Source of the DNA: Aedes albopictus | Taxonomy: Eukaryota; Arthropoda; Insecta; Diptera; Culicidae | Assembly: GCF_035046485.1 (NCBI RefSeq) | Contig: NC_085138.1 | Location: 342,004,263-342,068,262, forward strand | Direction: 5' to 3' | DNA: 64,000 bases | Shown here: positions 11,312 through 23,020 of the stretch, piece after piece | How the letters are laid out: each line of letters begins with the position of its first letter | Position numbering within the stretch: the stretch's first letter is position 1 | Notes under the pieces: generated by a model | Told to the model about the DNA's origin: nothing | The model's input: the letters and a program-made list of their open reading frames with translations, nothing else | Database searches by the model: none | Made by a program: the position numbers and the translations under genes

Positions 11312-11600
11312 TTCATGAAGAATGGTGTGTCGCAAGATGGGGTTTGAAAACATCAAAAAAATGTCCTCTTCCCTGAGGGAACCAGGATTCCGGAACGGTC
11401 CTGAAAGTGGTTAATCTCGCCCAAAAGTCCGGAAATGACTTCTACTGGAACGTGTTTGCAAAATCATGAAAAATGGTGTGTCGCAAGATGGGTTTTAAAA
11501 ACATCAAAATATTGTCCTCTTCCCCGGGGGAACCAGAATTCCGGAATAGTCCTAAAAGTGGCCAATGTGACTCATGGGATGTCAAAATGTCTTCTTGGTA
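11312..11600. repeat. 152-bp satellite, two units (locus 1)
   Basis: ATGGTGTGTCGCAAGATGG occurs at 11322 and again at 11473, a 151-bp step. Each unit continues with AATGTCCTCTTCC, GGGAACCAG and ATTCCGGAA. The same order of motifs and the same step occur at 27935-28300. Confidence 0.8.
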
Positions 11601-11757
11601 ACTAATTCTAATAAATAACAAAGTTTCATAAGCTGTGAAGGTATATAATTCATGTTAAGACTTTTCGCCACCTTTTGTATGGAGCCGCATCACTGTGGCG
11701 CCGATCAGGTGCTGAAGCAGCATCTCAAGCTACTTTTGCTCCTTCTCATGTTGCTGA

Positions 11758-11780
11758 TTGACGACGACGACGACGACGAA
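11758..11780. repeat. (GAC)n microsatellite
   Basis: Seven or so GAC triplets in a row; on the minus strand this makes a poly-serine-like frame that should not be read as a gene. Confidence 0.9.
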
Positions 11781-11929
11781 AATGTGTGACACCTTCTACA
11801 CCATAGCCTACCTGATCGAACAAAAACCTGCGCCGGTGCGCATGGATGCTCCCACGTGGTACTTCTTGATTTCATGTATGTGTAGCTATATAGATTATCC
11901 GGAACGGGTATTTTTCGTAATTGCAAAAA

Positions 11930-12062
11930 ATGTTGTATGCAACGCGTTGCAAAACTCGATTTTTTCAGCACTCGTCGTATTTATCCAACTCGGCAAGCCT
12001 CGTTGGATAAATGTACAACTCGTGCTGAAAAAATCATCATTTTGCAACTTGTTGCATAAATA
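11930..12062. mobile_element. foldback MITE C, copy 2
   Basis: It is homologous to 8046-8175 along its full length, with arms CAGCACTCGTCGTATTTATC and GATAAATGTACAACTCGTGC. It directly abuts the left arm of the large foldback at 12068. Confidence 0.75.
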
Positions 12063-12067
12063 ACTAT

Positions 12068-14830
12068 TTTCGTAATATTTTTTTAAATTCTGAATTTTTT
12101 AAATATTTTTCTATTTTTCTATGGATCTATAGGTATTCTTTAAGGGTATTAGTTTTTAAAATATTGTGTTTATATTGAAAGCAGAACCTTTTTTGTGCTG
12201 ATTAAAAGTCTATTTTTTTTTCTTCAAAATTCGCTAAAAAAATAAATGTACTATTTTTTATTTTCAACCATGAAAATTTCATCTGATAGTACTATTCATA
12301 TGCGTCATTTCTCTAAAAAAAAGATTTAAAATATCTTGTCTAGAAGCTGAGATATTACGCTTTTAGTGAATGGACAATATTTCAAATATTTGAAAAACTT
12401 TGTATGTTGGTCTTTCTGCCACTCTAATGTATGTATATTAAAAGAGGTTAGGCCTAAAATATAAGCTTTACTTGTTAGATGGTTCAAACAGGGATTGTTT
12501 TTTATTCTGGCAGTAGATTTATGAAAAGCTTTTATGTGAATAACTACAACATTAACGGGTGTCGTTATTACTGGTAGCAACGTATTATGTTCGGGATTAT
12601 TTCATGGAATCCCCGACTACTGTGCCTTTTTTTTGTTAAGTAGGAATAATCATCCCATTCTGAGATGACGTAATGGCGATGAAATCAATGAAAAAAAAAC
12701 CTAATAAAGTCAAGATTGATTCTAAATGTTTTTTTATATAATAGGCAACATTTAGTTTTTATGGAAACCAGTGAATTTTTCACCTTAAACATTGTAGGCA
12801 GAATCAATTCTTTTTTTTTTAATTTCAACACAAATTGAGAATGCAAACAGTATGGGAGGAATATGTATACATTAAAATTAAAATAATATGTGTAATTTGT
12901 GAAAAATGCTGTTTCTCTGTTAAATTTTAGACTAGATCTTGTAATCACGTTCAAATCACGACTAAGGAAGTCCAGAACTTTCCACAGTTTTGTCAAGTTA
13001 ATTCTTAAGCTCTATCAAGAAGCAAAACTTCAGACAAATCAAAGCATCAGAAAGTGTCAAGGTAAAGGCACAATTTTCAAATTGGACGATTTCATATGAA
13101 ACTCGACATTGTGGTGCATAGTTGATTGGACAAACGCCGTTTGTCGTACAAAATTGCCAACTTTGAGATGCTATAACTATATTTTCTTCGATGAAATGAG
13201 TTTAAATTTTGACACGGAACTACAAATAATGCTGAATTTTGCGTATGAGAAGAAAAAAACGTTTCTGATCACATATCTTGGCGCTGCAAGGCAAATAAAA
13301 TGTACAAAAGTGATCGGAAAGCAACACACGTGTAATTCAAAGGGCTGTGTTGTCCGATCACTTCTTCATATTTTGGTTGCCTTGTCACGCCCAAACTTGT
13401 GATCAGAAATTATTTGTATTTTGTATACACAAAAGTCTGCATATTTGTAGTTTGACGTAAAAATTTGAGATCTTGAAGCAATGAGGAATCAATGTTTAAA
13501 CATAAGAAAACTAAGTACAGCACAAAAACAAAATATTGTCTTAAATATTATAAATTTATTTAGAATCAATCTTGACTTTATTAGGTTTGTTATATTGATT
13601 TCGTCGGTATTATGTATCCACTGAATGGAATGATTATTCCTACTTTACAAAAAAGGGCGCAGTAGTCGGGGATTCCATGAAATAATCTCGAACATAATAC
13701 GTTGCTACCAGTAATCACGACACCCGTCAATGTTGTAGTTATTCACATAAAAGCTTTTCATAAATCTACTGCCAACCATCCCAGAATAAAAAACAATCCC
13801 TGTTTGAACCATCTAACAAGTAAAGCTTTTATTTTAAGCCTTACCTTTTTAACATACATACATTAGAGTGGCACAAAGACCAACATACCGTCGTGCGGGG
13901 CTTCTTTATACACTTTTTCATGGTTTTTCAACTTTATGACATTATAACTCCCAGACTAGTGAATGAATTTCCGCAATTTTTATACACAATAATTGTGAGT
14001 ATGTGTGTAGGATGTATGCAAAGTTTGAGCTTAATCCATCAATAAACAAAAAAGTTGTTCATACACCAATCGGACACATCTCATATAAAACCGGATGGGG
14101 GCTACTTTGGACATTTTTATCTATAACAAAACTGCATTTCAAATTCCAGGGTAATTTGGAAAACTACGTTTAACCAATACTGTAGTATACTGTATCATAC
14201 ATAATTTCAATAAAAATATGCGTTTTAAGATGGTTCTGTGCTACCTTTGATATTATGAGCAGCCTGATATTGCTATATAGATAACCTGAAAAAAGGGACC
14301 ATCAATCCTTTATTTGGATGAAACGGTCATTTATAACGTATAACGTTACAAATATTCGATTGTATATACTACGTTGATACATTTTGAATGCATTGATCAA
14401 CCCTTTGAAATTTATGAACTGTAGAAACAATGCCTACAGACCAAATGTTCTGATACGTTATGTATATTATATTGGTTTATTCGATGTTTTTTCGCGTCCT
14501 GGCAAGCAATAAACGGTCTGTTTGAGAAATAATTTCAACCAAATGAAGGGAAAACTATTGCTTTATAATAGTTCCTAAGACATCAAACAAATTTGAACCA
14601 TATAAATAGTACTATCAGATGAAATTTTCATGGTTGAAAATAAAAAATAGTACATGTATTTTTTTAGCGAATTTTGAAGAAAAATGCTTTAAAAATAGAC
14701 TTTTTATCAGCACAAAAAAGGTTCTGCTTTCAATATAAACACAATATTTCAAAAACTAATACCCTTAAAGAATGCCTATAGGTCCATAGAAAAATATAAA
14801 AATATTTAAAAAATTCAGAATTTGAAAAAA
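12068..14830. mobile_element. large foldback element, about 2.8 kb
   Basis: Bases 12068-12735 match, in reverse complement, two blocks at 13547-13888 and 14605-14830. Shared landmarks are CTAATAAAGTCAAGATTGAT near the inner ends, GGAATCCCCGACTACTG in the arms, and CTATTTTTTATTTTCAACCA further out. The right arm has about 716 bp (13889-14605) where the left has about 110 bp, so one arm has gained or the other lost DNA. The 810-bp interior has no credible frame. No transposase is present. Terminal duplication is not evident. Confidence 0.75.
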
Positions 14831-16161
14831 ATATTACGAAAAAAATATTTTTTTGGGAATTTTCATGAAAAGGGTCATTTTTCAAAAATCGCCCTGGCGG
14901 AACCTCTAAACGATTTTTAGAAAATCGAAATGTTCTACAAAAATGCTTCAATTATGCATATCTTTCATTTAAGGGTTGAGCACCTTGACTTTTCGAACAT
15001 CGATTTTTTTTGGGACAGTCTAGTATAAGCTATTCATATTTGACGTTTCCACTCAAAAAATAATTTTCGAGACACATTTTTGAAAATGGCGTATTGCCCA
15101 TTATTGTGATATCTAGAAAAAAAAAATTATTTTAGCCACTTTTACGATTAACGCTGCTGTTACCATATTAAAAGCCGAATTTCAACATGCATTTCAATAT
15201 AAATCAGTTTGAGGTTTGGAACTCTCCAAATGGATGATTAGTAGCCAACAAATGGTCAAAATTGCTAAAAACACTGAAAAAATATAATATGCCCTAAATC
15301 AAAATCGTGCAAATATGTGCAGCTAAACTCTCCACGACCTGTTAGCAGACTCATGTAAGAATGCTTCAATACCAATTTTTGCCAGGGACAACTTGGGACA
15401 AAAAAGTATATGATGTCTAAAGTTTTTAATAAATTGCACCATATTATTTTTTCCGTGTAGCTGCTATATTTGGTGGCTTCAAAATACAAATGTGTCACTT
15501 ATTTATTTTTTTCCAAGGTGCATTTTCTATAAACTTTTCACAGTGTGCAAAGATGTGGTTACATTGAGTTAGCAAAATTCATTGATTAAGATATCTTGTT
15601 GTTATTTCTGAAACATATTTTTTCTTGCAAATGCAACTTTGACAATATATACCTGCATATAATGCACCTATATTTTGGAATAACCTAAGGAGTATTTGTT
15701 GTCGAATGAATATAAAAAAATATAAATCAAAGCACATTAGTTTTTTGATGTTTGGCCGCCTAGTAAGCCATAGTAATTGGTGCTTGTCTAAGTGACCCTT
15801 TGTGTGCTTGGGAGTTCCATGATCTCCATTACTTGAGTTCCTCCCTGCTCCAATCCGGCTCACACTATCAATGCTGGAGGAGAGTTCTTGGATTGACGGG
15901 TATGAAAGTGGATGAAGCTGGCTCTTCAATTCCCCAACACGAATGGGAAGTTCTTTAGGAATTTCCGAAGAAACCAAAGTGGGGCGTCCTCGAAATGACT
16001 TATATTAAAATACGTTGAAATCTATACATAATATGCCATGATTTTGACGGTCCAGAGACCTTCTGTTCAGTGTTCCCTTATCTGATCTTTACTAAACTCC
16101 CTTATAATTACGTAATACTGCGTATTCCTTTAACTTGCTTAGTTGTAGTAGAGTGTATGTA
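14831..16161. other. no gene seen
   Basis: AT-rich. A minus-strand frame at 15579-15977 (132 codons) shows no recognisable domain, and its composition does not differ from its surroundings. Confidence 0.35.
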
Positions 16162-17680
16162 CACAGTGCCACAATGGTCCACGAAACAGATTTACGAGGA
16201 AAGATGCATTCAGCGCCTTCAAATGATTTTCTAGATTAATATGGTCTTCTACAAAGTGGTTCCTAAAAATAAGGCTCTTTTCAATATGCATGAAAATTAG
16301 GGTGGTCCATATTTTCAAAGAAATTGGGAACCAAACTTTTTTATTTGCAAGAATAACATACATTCTTCGGGAAAGTTGTAGATCTATCAATTTTGAGCAA
16401 GTTTGCTGAAGACACTTTTTATGTAGCTTTAAAATTGACCGATCTAGAGGTATTTTTCTGAATAAGCTTAGGGTGGTTCAAGAAAAACCGGGTTTCTGGC
16501 GTTAACTTTTTCAGTTTTTATTTTCCATCAAAGTCGCCCAAAAAAACACTTGTAGAGAGCATTTGAAGATGCGTCGTATCGTGCGCTGAGATGGTCGTTA
16601 TCTCTTTTGGTTCAAAAGTTACAGGCATTTTTCCTAAAAAAATATAGTTTTTTTAAAAGGTGTTATGACGGGTGGGGGCAAACATTAAAAATATCTTTTG
16701 CCCGCATTCTAAAGAAGAAATGTTGTTATAAAACATAAAAAATAAAGGGGTGTTATTTTTGTAACTCCAGCGAAAAATATTTGAAAAGTACCTATTTTTA
16801 CTAGAAAATCATCAATATCTTTTTAACAGAATGACGTAGCAACATTCTCAGCGCACGAAAATGTGCGTTTTTTAAAGCTCTAAAAATGATTCTTAGCCTA
16901 CTTTGATGAGAAATTTGAAACAAAAAAGATAGCGTTTAAACTGTTTTGACCAAATTTGGAGCATTTTCACATAGTTTTCATAGGGTGACACTAGAACAAA
17001 TCGTTTTATTGCTTTAACTTTTAGAGTCTCCAAAAGCGCGCATTTCCGTGCGCTGAGAATGTTGCTACGTCATTCCGTTCAAAAGATATTGATGATTTTC
17101 TAGAAAAATAGGCACTTTTCAAGTATTTTTCACTGGAGTTACAAAAATAACACCCCTTTATTTTTTTATGTGTTTTATAACAACATTTCTTCTTTTGAAT
17201 GCGGGCAAAAGATATTTTTTATGTGTGCCCCAACCCATCATAAACCCTTTTTTTTAAACTATTATTTTTTAAGAAAAACGCCTGTAACTTTTGAACCAAA
17301 AGAGATAACAACCATCTCAGCGCACGAAACGACGCGTCTTCAAATGCTCTACAAGTGTTTCTTGGGCGACTTTGATGAAAAATCGAAACTGAAAAAGTTA
17401 ACGCCAGAAAATCGGATTTTCTTGAACCACCCTAAGCTTATTCAGACAAATACCTCTAGATCGGTCAACTTTAAAGCTACCTAAAAGTGTCTTCAGCAAA
17501 CTTGCAAATAAAAAAGTTTGGTTACCAATTTCTTTGAAAATATGGACCACCCTAATTTTCATGCACATTTTAAAGAGGGCCTTATTATTAGGGACAACTT
17601 TGTAGAAGACCATATTTGCCTAAAAACTCACTTGAAGGCGTTGAATCTTTCCTCCTAAATCTGGTTCGTGTAGCACTGTG
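16162..17680. mobile_element. long inverted-repeat element E, about 1.5 kb
   Basis: The two halves are reverse complements over about 700 bp each, meeting near 16930. Paired landmarks include GGGTGGTTCAAGAAAAACCG with its mate at 17413-17434, and AGCAACATTCTCAGCGCACG with its mate at 17053-17072. Outer ends are near CACAGTGCCACAATGG and GTAGCACTGTGCAGTG. A single half of the same element, with two insertions, is at 26723-27745. It is non-coding, so non-autonomous. Confidence 0.8.
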
Positions 17681-17846
17681 CAGTGGGTGAAATATTTCCT
17701 AACCCTTTGCATCCAGAGATGAACCTCTGGGTGGGCAGTGAGGGTCCCCGAAAACATATCCAGGATGACTATTCTCGTAAGTGAACGTTTCGCAACATTA
17801 AAATGTGGAAGTCACGTGAAATTCGTTATATTTAACAGCACTATTA

Positions 17847-18020
17847 TGGGAGCGTCAATATATTACGTCACGCAAAAATTGACCATTTCCACCCCCCCCC
17901 CCCTCCACCCTATGTCACACTTTTCGTAATAGACCTCTGATTTTTTTGTATAAGTCGCCGTCACACTTTGCTGAACCCCCTCTCCCCCTAAAAGCGTGAC
18001 GTAATTTATGGACGTTCCCT
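17847..18020. mobile_element. MITE with GACGTTCCC ends
   Basis: The left end GGGAGCGTCAATATATTACG and GTCACGC mirror the right end GCGTGACGTAATTTATGG and ACGTTCCC. The interior holds C-rich runs and GTCACACTTTGCTGA. A terminal fragment of the family is at 154-211. Confidence 0.65.
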
Positions 18021-18194
18021 AAGAGGACTCAGGAAATTCTAAAGGGTATCAGGAGGCTTCAAGGTTGCAGGAGTTTTCGGAAAATTTTCAGTGTGTTTCG
18101 TGAATTCCAGGGGGTTTCAGGAGAGTTTCAGGAGTTTTTAGGGGCGTTCAAGGAATTTCAGGAGCTTTTTTAAGGAAAATTTAAAGGGGTGTTT

Positions 18195-18376
18195 GTGGAG
18201 TGGACCTGGTGTGATGGTTAGAACACTTGACTGTCCCGCCGAGAACCTGGGATCGAATCCCACTCCCGACAAAACTCACAAAATGTGAGTTCTTCCTTCG
18301 GAAGGGAAGTAAAGCGTGGGTCCCGAGATGAACTAGCCTAGGGCTAAAAATCTCGTTAATACAGATAAAAAAAGGG
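18195..18376 (+). mobile_element. SINE B, complete, tRNA-derived
   Basis: A tRNA-like head has the box A region TGATGGTTAGAACACTTG and box B GGGATCGAATCCC. The body contains CACAAAATGTGAGTTC, a small hairpin TTCCTTCGGAAGGGAA, and the 3' domain CCCGAGATGAACTAGCC, ending in an A-run. The flanks GGGGTGTTT at 18186-18194 and 18377-18385 are a target duplication. It is transcribed by Pol III if active and moved by a partner LINE. The head is not a functional tRNA. Confidence 0.85.
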
Positions 18377-18568
18377 GGGGTGTTTCAGGGGCATTTCAGG
18401 GAATCTCGGAGGTTTTCAGGGTTCTTAGTGGCATTTCAGGGAGTTCCGGAGGGTTACAGCTGCATTTGAGGGGCCCTTCGGGTAGTTTCAAGGACTTTTC
18501 AGAGGCAAGCGTTTCATGAGGTATAAGCGGGTATGTGGACGATTCAGGGGATTTCAGGGTGTTACAGG

Positions 18569-19079
18569 CAGGGATAGGGTGCGACTCAAAACTCTTTGCG
18601 TGCTGCACACTCTGCTACGAGACAGCACAACAAACTAGAAGGAGACGAGTACGCGCAATCGGTTGTGTGTTGCTCGCTTGCTTTGCCGCGCGCTGGAGCT
18701 CTCCTGTCTCTCACGCTGCACTCTCTCGGTGCTTGTCTCCGTACTTAGCACTTGGCTTGATACTACGCATGATTGCAAAAATTTCGAATCAAACGACCCA
18801 TCACTTGTCAACCCTTGACAAGCTTAACAACTTTGCCGAAAACACAAACTCTTCAATTAATGTATTAATTGATTTTTTTCTGTTTGGAGACAAGCGCAGT
18901 CCCAAGCACCGTGCATTACTCCCTGCGCCGTAGAGCTAGTGCTGCGATTGTCTCTCGCACAATTACGAAAGCTCTCACTCATACGTCTCTTGTCTCTCGG
19001 CAAAACGGGAGACGAGCACTTGCGATTGTGTGAAGCACACCCTTTTTTCGCACCGCACGGTGCATGCCGCCAATCCCTG
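18569..19079. mobile_element. 511-bp hAT MITE
   Basis: The ends CAGGGATAGGGTGCG and CCAATCCCTG form short inverted termini. GTTACAGG occurs at 18561-18568 and 19080-19087, a perfect 8-bp target duplication. The element is more GC-rich than the array it sits in. Frames inside (for example 18535-18933) run across its boundary and are not genes. Confidence 0.8.
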
Positions 19080-19189
19080 GTTACAGGGACTTTCAAGACG
19101 TTTCAGGGGGTTCCATGGGGTCTTAAAAGCTCTTAAAAGAATTTCTGAAAGTTGTCAGACGCATTTCAGGGTATTTCAGAAGCTTATTA

Positions 19190-19346
19190 GGTGCTGTCCA
19201 CAAATTACGTAACGCTCTAGGGAGAGGGGGCCGAGCGTTACGGTCCATACAAACAATTTAGAAGTATCATACAAAAAAGAGTTACTGAGAGGGGAGGGGG
19301 TAATAAAATGCCGACTTTAGCGTTACGTAATAAGTGGATGCTGCCC
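19190..19346. mobile_element. 157-bp TA-flanked MITE
   Basis: Termini GGTGCTGTCCACAAATTACG and TAAGTGGATGCTGCCC are inverted, with inner GTAACGCT and AGCGTTACG. TA is found at 19188-19189 and 19347-19348. Confidence 0.65.
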
Positions 19347-19348
19347 TA

Positions 19349-19589
19349 CACACCAAAAATCGATTGAGGGTTTCAGCAAAATTTTGCTGAATTTTGCCGA
19401 GCTGATGACTTCAGCAAAAACTTTGCTGAAATTCAGCAATATTTTGCTGGTTTGTTCAGTAAACTCTGCTGATCACCAGTAACGTTTTGCTGAAATTCAG
19501 CAAACTTTGCTGAAAGTTCAGCAAAAAATTTTGCTGGACCCTTCAGCTCGGCAAAATTCAGCAAAATATTGCTGAAAGCGTTTAGTGTG
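19349..19589. mobile_element. 241-bp TA-flanked MITE rich in TTTGCTGAA
   Basis: Termini CACACCAAAAATCG and CGTTTAGTGTG are imperfect inverted repeats next to TA at 19347-19348 and 19590-19591. The interior is a palindromic set of TTCAGCAAAATTTTGCTGAA-type phrases. It shares its left TA with the right TA of the neighbouring MITE. Confidence 0.7.
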
Positions 19590-19749
19590 TACGTTCTTTC
19601 AGCAGGGTTAATGGTCTTAAAGGGGTTTCATAAGAAGTTCTAGAGCCGTTGCGGTGCCTTTCAGAGGGTACCAGGTGGATTCAGGGAATTTTAAGGAGGC
19701 TTCAGGGAGTTACTGGGGATTTCAGGTGCAGCCCTGGAGCTTTGAACCC

Positions 19750-19794
19750 GCCAAGGGCTGAAAGTCTCTTAAATAAAGACAAATCAATCAAAAC
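19750..19794 (+). mobile_element. 45-bp retro-tail, 12-bp TSD
   Basis: AAGTCTCTTAAATAAAGACA followed by AATCAATCAA is the same 3' end as at 3714-3789. AGCTTTGAACCC flanks it at 19738-19749 and 19795-19806. Confidence 0.8.
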
Positions 19795-20011
19795 AGCTTT
19801 GAACCCATTCGAAACGCCCCTTAAACTTCTTAAGCACTTGAAAGGGCTTTGAACCTTCTAAACAAATCTGAAACCTCACTAAACTGTTCTGGACGCCCCT
19901 GGAAGCATCCTAGATACTTCTGAAATGCACATAAAATTCCCATAATCCGTAATTTAGAAGAAGCTCATAAGATTTCACAAGAGCTTCAAGGGAGATCCAG
20001 AAGCGGTTTAA

Positions 20012-20126
20012 CCTTTCAGGACGCGCGCCATCAAGCAACCCAAACTGCACCGCGCTCGCGCTGCATACGACGAGCGAGGATTTTTGGTAGTGTTGTACAT
20101 TTTACAACAGCGCGCGCGCTGAAGGG
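20012..20126. mobile_element. 115-bp GC-rich MITE D, copy 2, TTAA flanks
   Basis: It begins CCTTTCAGGACGCGCGCC and ends CAGCGCGCGCGCTGAAGGG. TTAA sits at 20008-20011 and 20127-20130. TTAA target sites and C/G-triplet ends are typical of the piggyBac superfamily. Confidence 0.8.
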
Positions 20127-20467
20127 TTAAGAGTGATGTCAAGACGTTGCAATATGGAATTTCCGAGTGTTTCAAAAGGGTTCCCGTAGGTTTAACCTTC
20201 CGTTAATCGCGCTGTTGTACTTTGTACTTTGTACAACACATGAGAATTATCGACTATTACTTTGACACCATCTTTTCTATCGATGTCAACCCCAAATGTA
20301 TTCTACAGGAATCTTATTTGGAATATTATAAGACCTTTTTTTGAAAACAGTATAACTCAGTATAACAGTATAATTGAAAATCGCAATATGAAGAACGTAC
20401 TATATTTAAGATAAGATAGACAGTTGAATGTGAATTAGTGTATTTCAAAATCTAAATGATCTAGAAA

Positions 20468-21240
20468 TATGGTGTCTTCGGCAAAGTTACTTGGGATATC
20501 AAGGGCCTTCGCGAGGTGATCTGAGAAATTCAGATTTCAACCGATAGGCGGCGCTAGTGAGCATGTCATTTTTATATCCCATATAACTCAGAATCCTGAG
20601 TACTTAGAAAGATGGTGTCTTCGGCAAAGTTGTTTGGTTGGTTAAACACTAACTGATGGAGAGCCGTTTGGTTTGAAACTCCACATGTAGGTGGTGCTAG
20701 TGGGCATTGAAATTTTATAACTTAAACATCTCAGGATCCTGATTACTTAGAAAGATGGTGTCTTTTGCAAAGTTGGTTAGTAGATCAAACACTAACTGAT
20801 GAAGACAAGTATGATGTGAAATTTCACATCCAGGTGGCGCAGTGACTACTCAAATATTATAACTCATATATCTCCAGATCCTGATTACTTAGAAAGATGA
20901 TGTCTTCAGCAAAGTTGTTTAGTAGATCGAACACTAACTGATGGAGAGCCGTATGATTTGAAACTCCACATCTAGGTGGCGCTAGTGGGTATTCAAATTT
21001 TATAATTCATATGTCTCAGGACCCTGATTACTTAGAAAGATGGTGTCTTCTGAAAAGTTGTTTATTAGATCAAACACTAACTGTTGAAGACAAATATGAT
21101 GTGCAATTTCACATCCAGGTGGCACTAGTGAGGATTCCAATTTTATACCTCGTATATCTTAAGATCCTGATTACTTAGAAAGATGATGTCTTCGACATTG
21201 TTTTTTGATGGATAAAGGATGGATGTACTTATCCCGTGAC
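20468..21240 (+). repeat. 143-bp monomer array, forward arm
   Basis: The landmark GATGGTGTCTTC recurs at 20468, 20611, 20754, 20896, 21039 and 21182, steps of 142-143 bp. Each unit also contains a GGTGGCGCTAGTG box and GATCCTGATTACTTAGAA. Odd and even units differ: those from 20611 and 20896 share GGAGAGCCGT, while those from 20754 and 21039 share GAAGACAA. The true period is therefore a 285-bp dimer. Confidence 0.9.
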
Positions 21241-21479
21241 ATTGACAACCTTAAGATAGAGTATATTGAAATACGACGGTCAGATATTGAATATTTTACT
21301 GAGCGCTTTAACTTCATGTAAAATTAATCAATCAAGGGCAAATTTAAACAAATTATAATCAACTAGTTGTGTAATTTTCAAATTTTGAAAACTTTCGGAA
21401 GTATAAAAATTTACAGCTCGTTGATTTTTTTCTAGATGAATAATAACACGTTCATGCTCATGCAAATTTAAAACTAGCG

Positions 21480-22945
21480 TCTTCTGGTGGCAGAAGCACG
21501 AATCAAATGGTCAATCAATTGAAAGCCCTTGATCTACCAACCAACCTTGCCAAAGATATCAACTTCCCAGGTAATCAGACTCGGAGATATATAAGATATA
21601 AAATTTGCATACTCATTAGCACCACTTACTGGCGAAATATTGATTTCAACGACCCATCAACCAAATGCACTTAACCTATTTGACAACTTTGCCGAAACCA
21701 CCATCTGTCTTCTAGTAACCAGGATCCTGAGAACTATTGCATATACATTTTTTATGTTCACTAGCGTCATCTAGTGATGAAATTACGATTCAAACACAAT
21801 TATCTGTAAGTTTTCGATCTTTTAGAAGGTCGGCACGAGAGGTAACTTTTCCTCCATTTGGTCTTTGATCTACCAAACAACTTTGCCGAAGACACCATCT
21901 TTCTGAGTAAAGTGGAGCTTCGTGGCCGTTCGGTTAGCGTTACCAAGCGTGTATCCGCACCATGCTATCCACTGGTGAATGTAATGTATGTCGTGTCAAT
22001 GGTCTAGTGTTAAGTTCTGTTCAGTCTGTACAGCCTCTGGCTGAAGACGGTGTCCCGTGCCTTTTTAATCGGAATCCTCAGCTACATGAGATTAAAAATT
22101 TACATGCTCACTAGCGCCTCCTAGTGGTGGCATTTGAAATCAAACTGTCACTCATCTATAAGCCCTTGATATACCAAACATCTTTGCCGAAGACACTACC
22201 TTTCTAAGTAATAAAGGTCCAGAGATACATAATATATAATATTTACGTGCTCACTAGCGCCGCCAAGTGATGAAATTTCAAATTAAACTGCGAATCATCC
22301 GTAAGTACTTGACCTACTAAACAACTTTTTCGAAGACACCATCTTTCTAAGTTATCAGGTTCCCGAGATACATAGGATATAAAGTTTATTTGCGCACTAG
22401 CGCCGCCTAGTGGTGGAATTTCCAATTAAACGGCCAATAATCTGAAAGCCGTTGACTTATCAAACAACTTTTCCGAAGACACCATCTTTCTAAGACATCA
22501 GGATCCTGAGATATAAGATATAACATGAAATTGCTCACTAGCGCCGCCTAGTGGTGAAATTTCAAATTAAACTGCGAATCATCCGTAAGTCCTTGACCTA
22601 CCAAACAGCTTTGTCAAAGACACCATCTTTCTAAGTTATCAGGTTCCCGAGATACATAGGATATAAAGTTTATTTGCGCACTAGCACCGCCTAGTGGTGG
22701 AATTTTCAATTAAACGGTCAATAATCTGTAAGCCGTTGACTTACCAAACAACTTTGCCGAAGACACCATCTTTCTAAGACATCAGGATCCTGAGATATAA
22801 GATATAACATGATATTGCTCACTAGCGCCGCCTAGTGGACGTATTACGAATCAACTTTGTCAGCATCAAGTAGCCCATGAAATTTACAACAACTTTGCCA
22901 AAGACAGTCCTCCTCTAAACAATCAGGATCCTGAGATATTTCAGA
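21480..22945 (-). repeat. 143-bp monomer array, reverse arm
   Basis: The complement landmark GACACCATCTTTC or a variant lies at about 21555, 21695, 21891, 22192, 22335, 22478, 22619, 22762 and 22902. The last six steps are 140-143 bp. Units from 22335 and 22619 match each other better than their neighbours (shared GTTCCCGAGATACATAGG), as do 22478 and 22762 (shared GACATCAGGATCCTGAGAT), again a dimer of about 284 bp. Confidence 0.9.
21908..22072 (+). mobile_element. insertion with tRNA-like head in the reverse arm
   Basis: This segment breaks the 143-bp spacing. It begins GTGGAGCTTCG, then GTGGCCGTTCGGTTAGCG, which resembles a tRNA box A region, so it may be a SINE-type insertion. No clear box B or target duplication is seen, so the call is weak. 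Confidence 0.35.
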
Positions 22946-23020
22946 ATGTATGGGTGTGGTACAAAGTACAACGCGCGACTGCTCGCGTTACAAAAATTGG
23001 CGCGAGTACTGAAAGGTTAA

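Larger units (their letters stand above)
18021..20191 (+). repeat. degenerate TTTCAGGGG array, left block, with insertions
   Basis: The matrix is loosely repeated TTTCAGGGG, GAGTTTCAGG and GGTTTCAGGG phrases. It has been hit by SINE B (18195-18376), a hAT MITE (18569-19079), two TA-flanked MITEs (19190-19346 and 19349-19589), a retro-tail (19750-19794) and MITE D (20012-20126). The array resumes at 23021 after the TTAA-flanked element. Confidence 0.7.
20196..23016. mobile_element. 2.8-kb TTAA-flanked foldback built of 143-bp repeats
   Basis: The left end is TTAA (20192-20195), CCTTCCGTTAATCGCGC and TTGTACTTTGTAC. The right end is GTACAAAGTACAACGCGCG, then GCGCGAGTACTGAAAGG, TTAA (23017-23020). 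These ends resemble MITE D. Between them lie two oppositely oriented arrays of one 143-bp monomer (20468-21240 and 21480-22945). No transposase is present. The reading as a single element is an inference from the ends and the TTAA sites; both flanks are the same TTTCAGGGG array. Confidence 0.65.

Noticed and set aside
15579..15977. 132-codon minus-strand gene
   Set aside because: No domain, codon use like surrounding AT-rich DNA, and no partner signals such as splice sites in a consistent frame.
18195..18270. tRNA gene on the plus strand
   Set aside because: It is the head of SINE B, found again at 56418 with the same non-tRNA body and A-rich tail.
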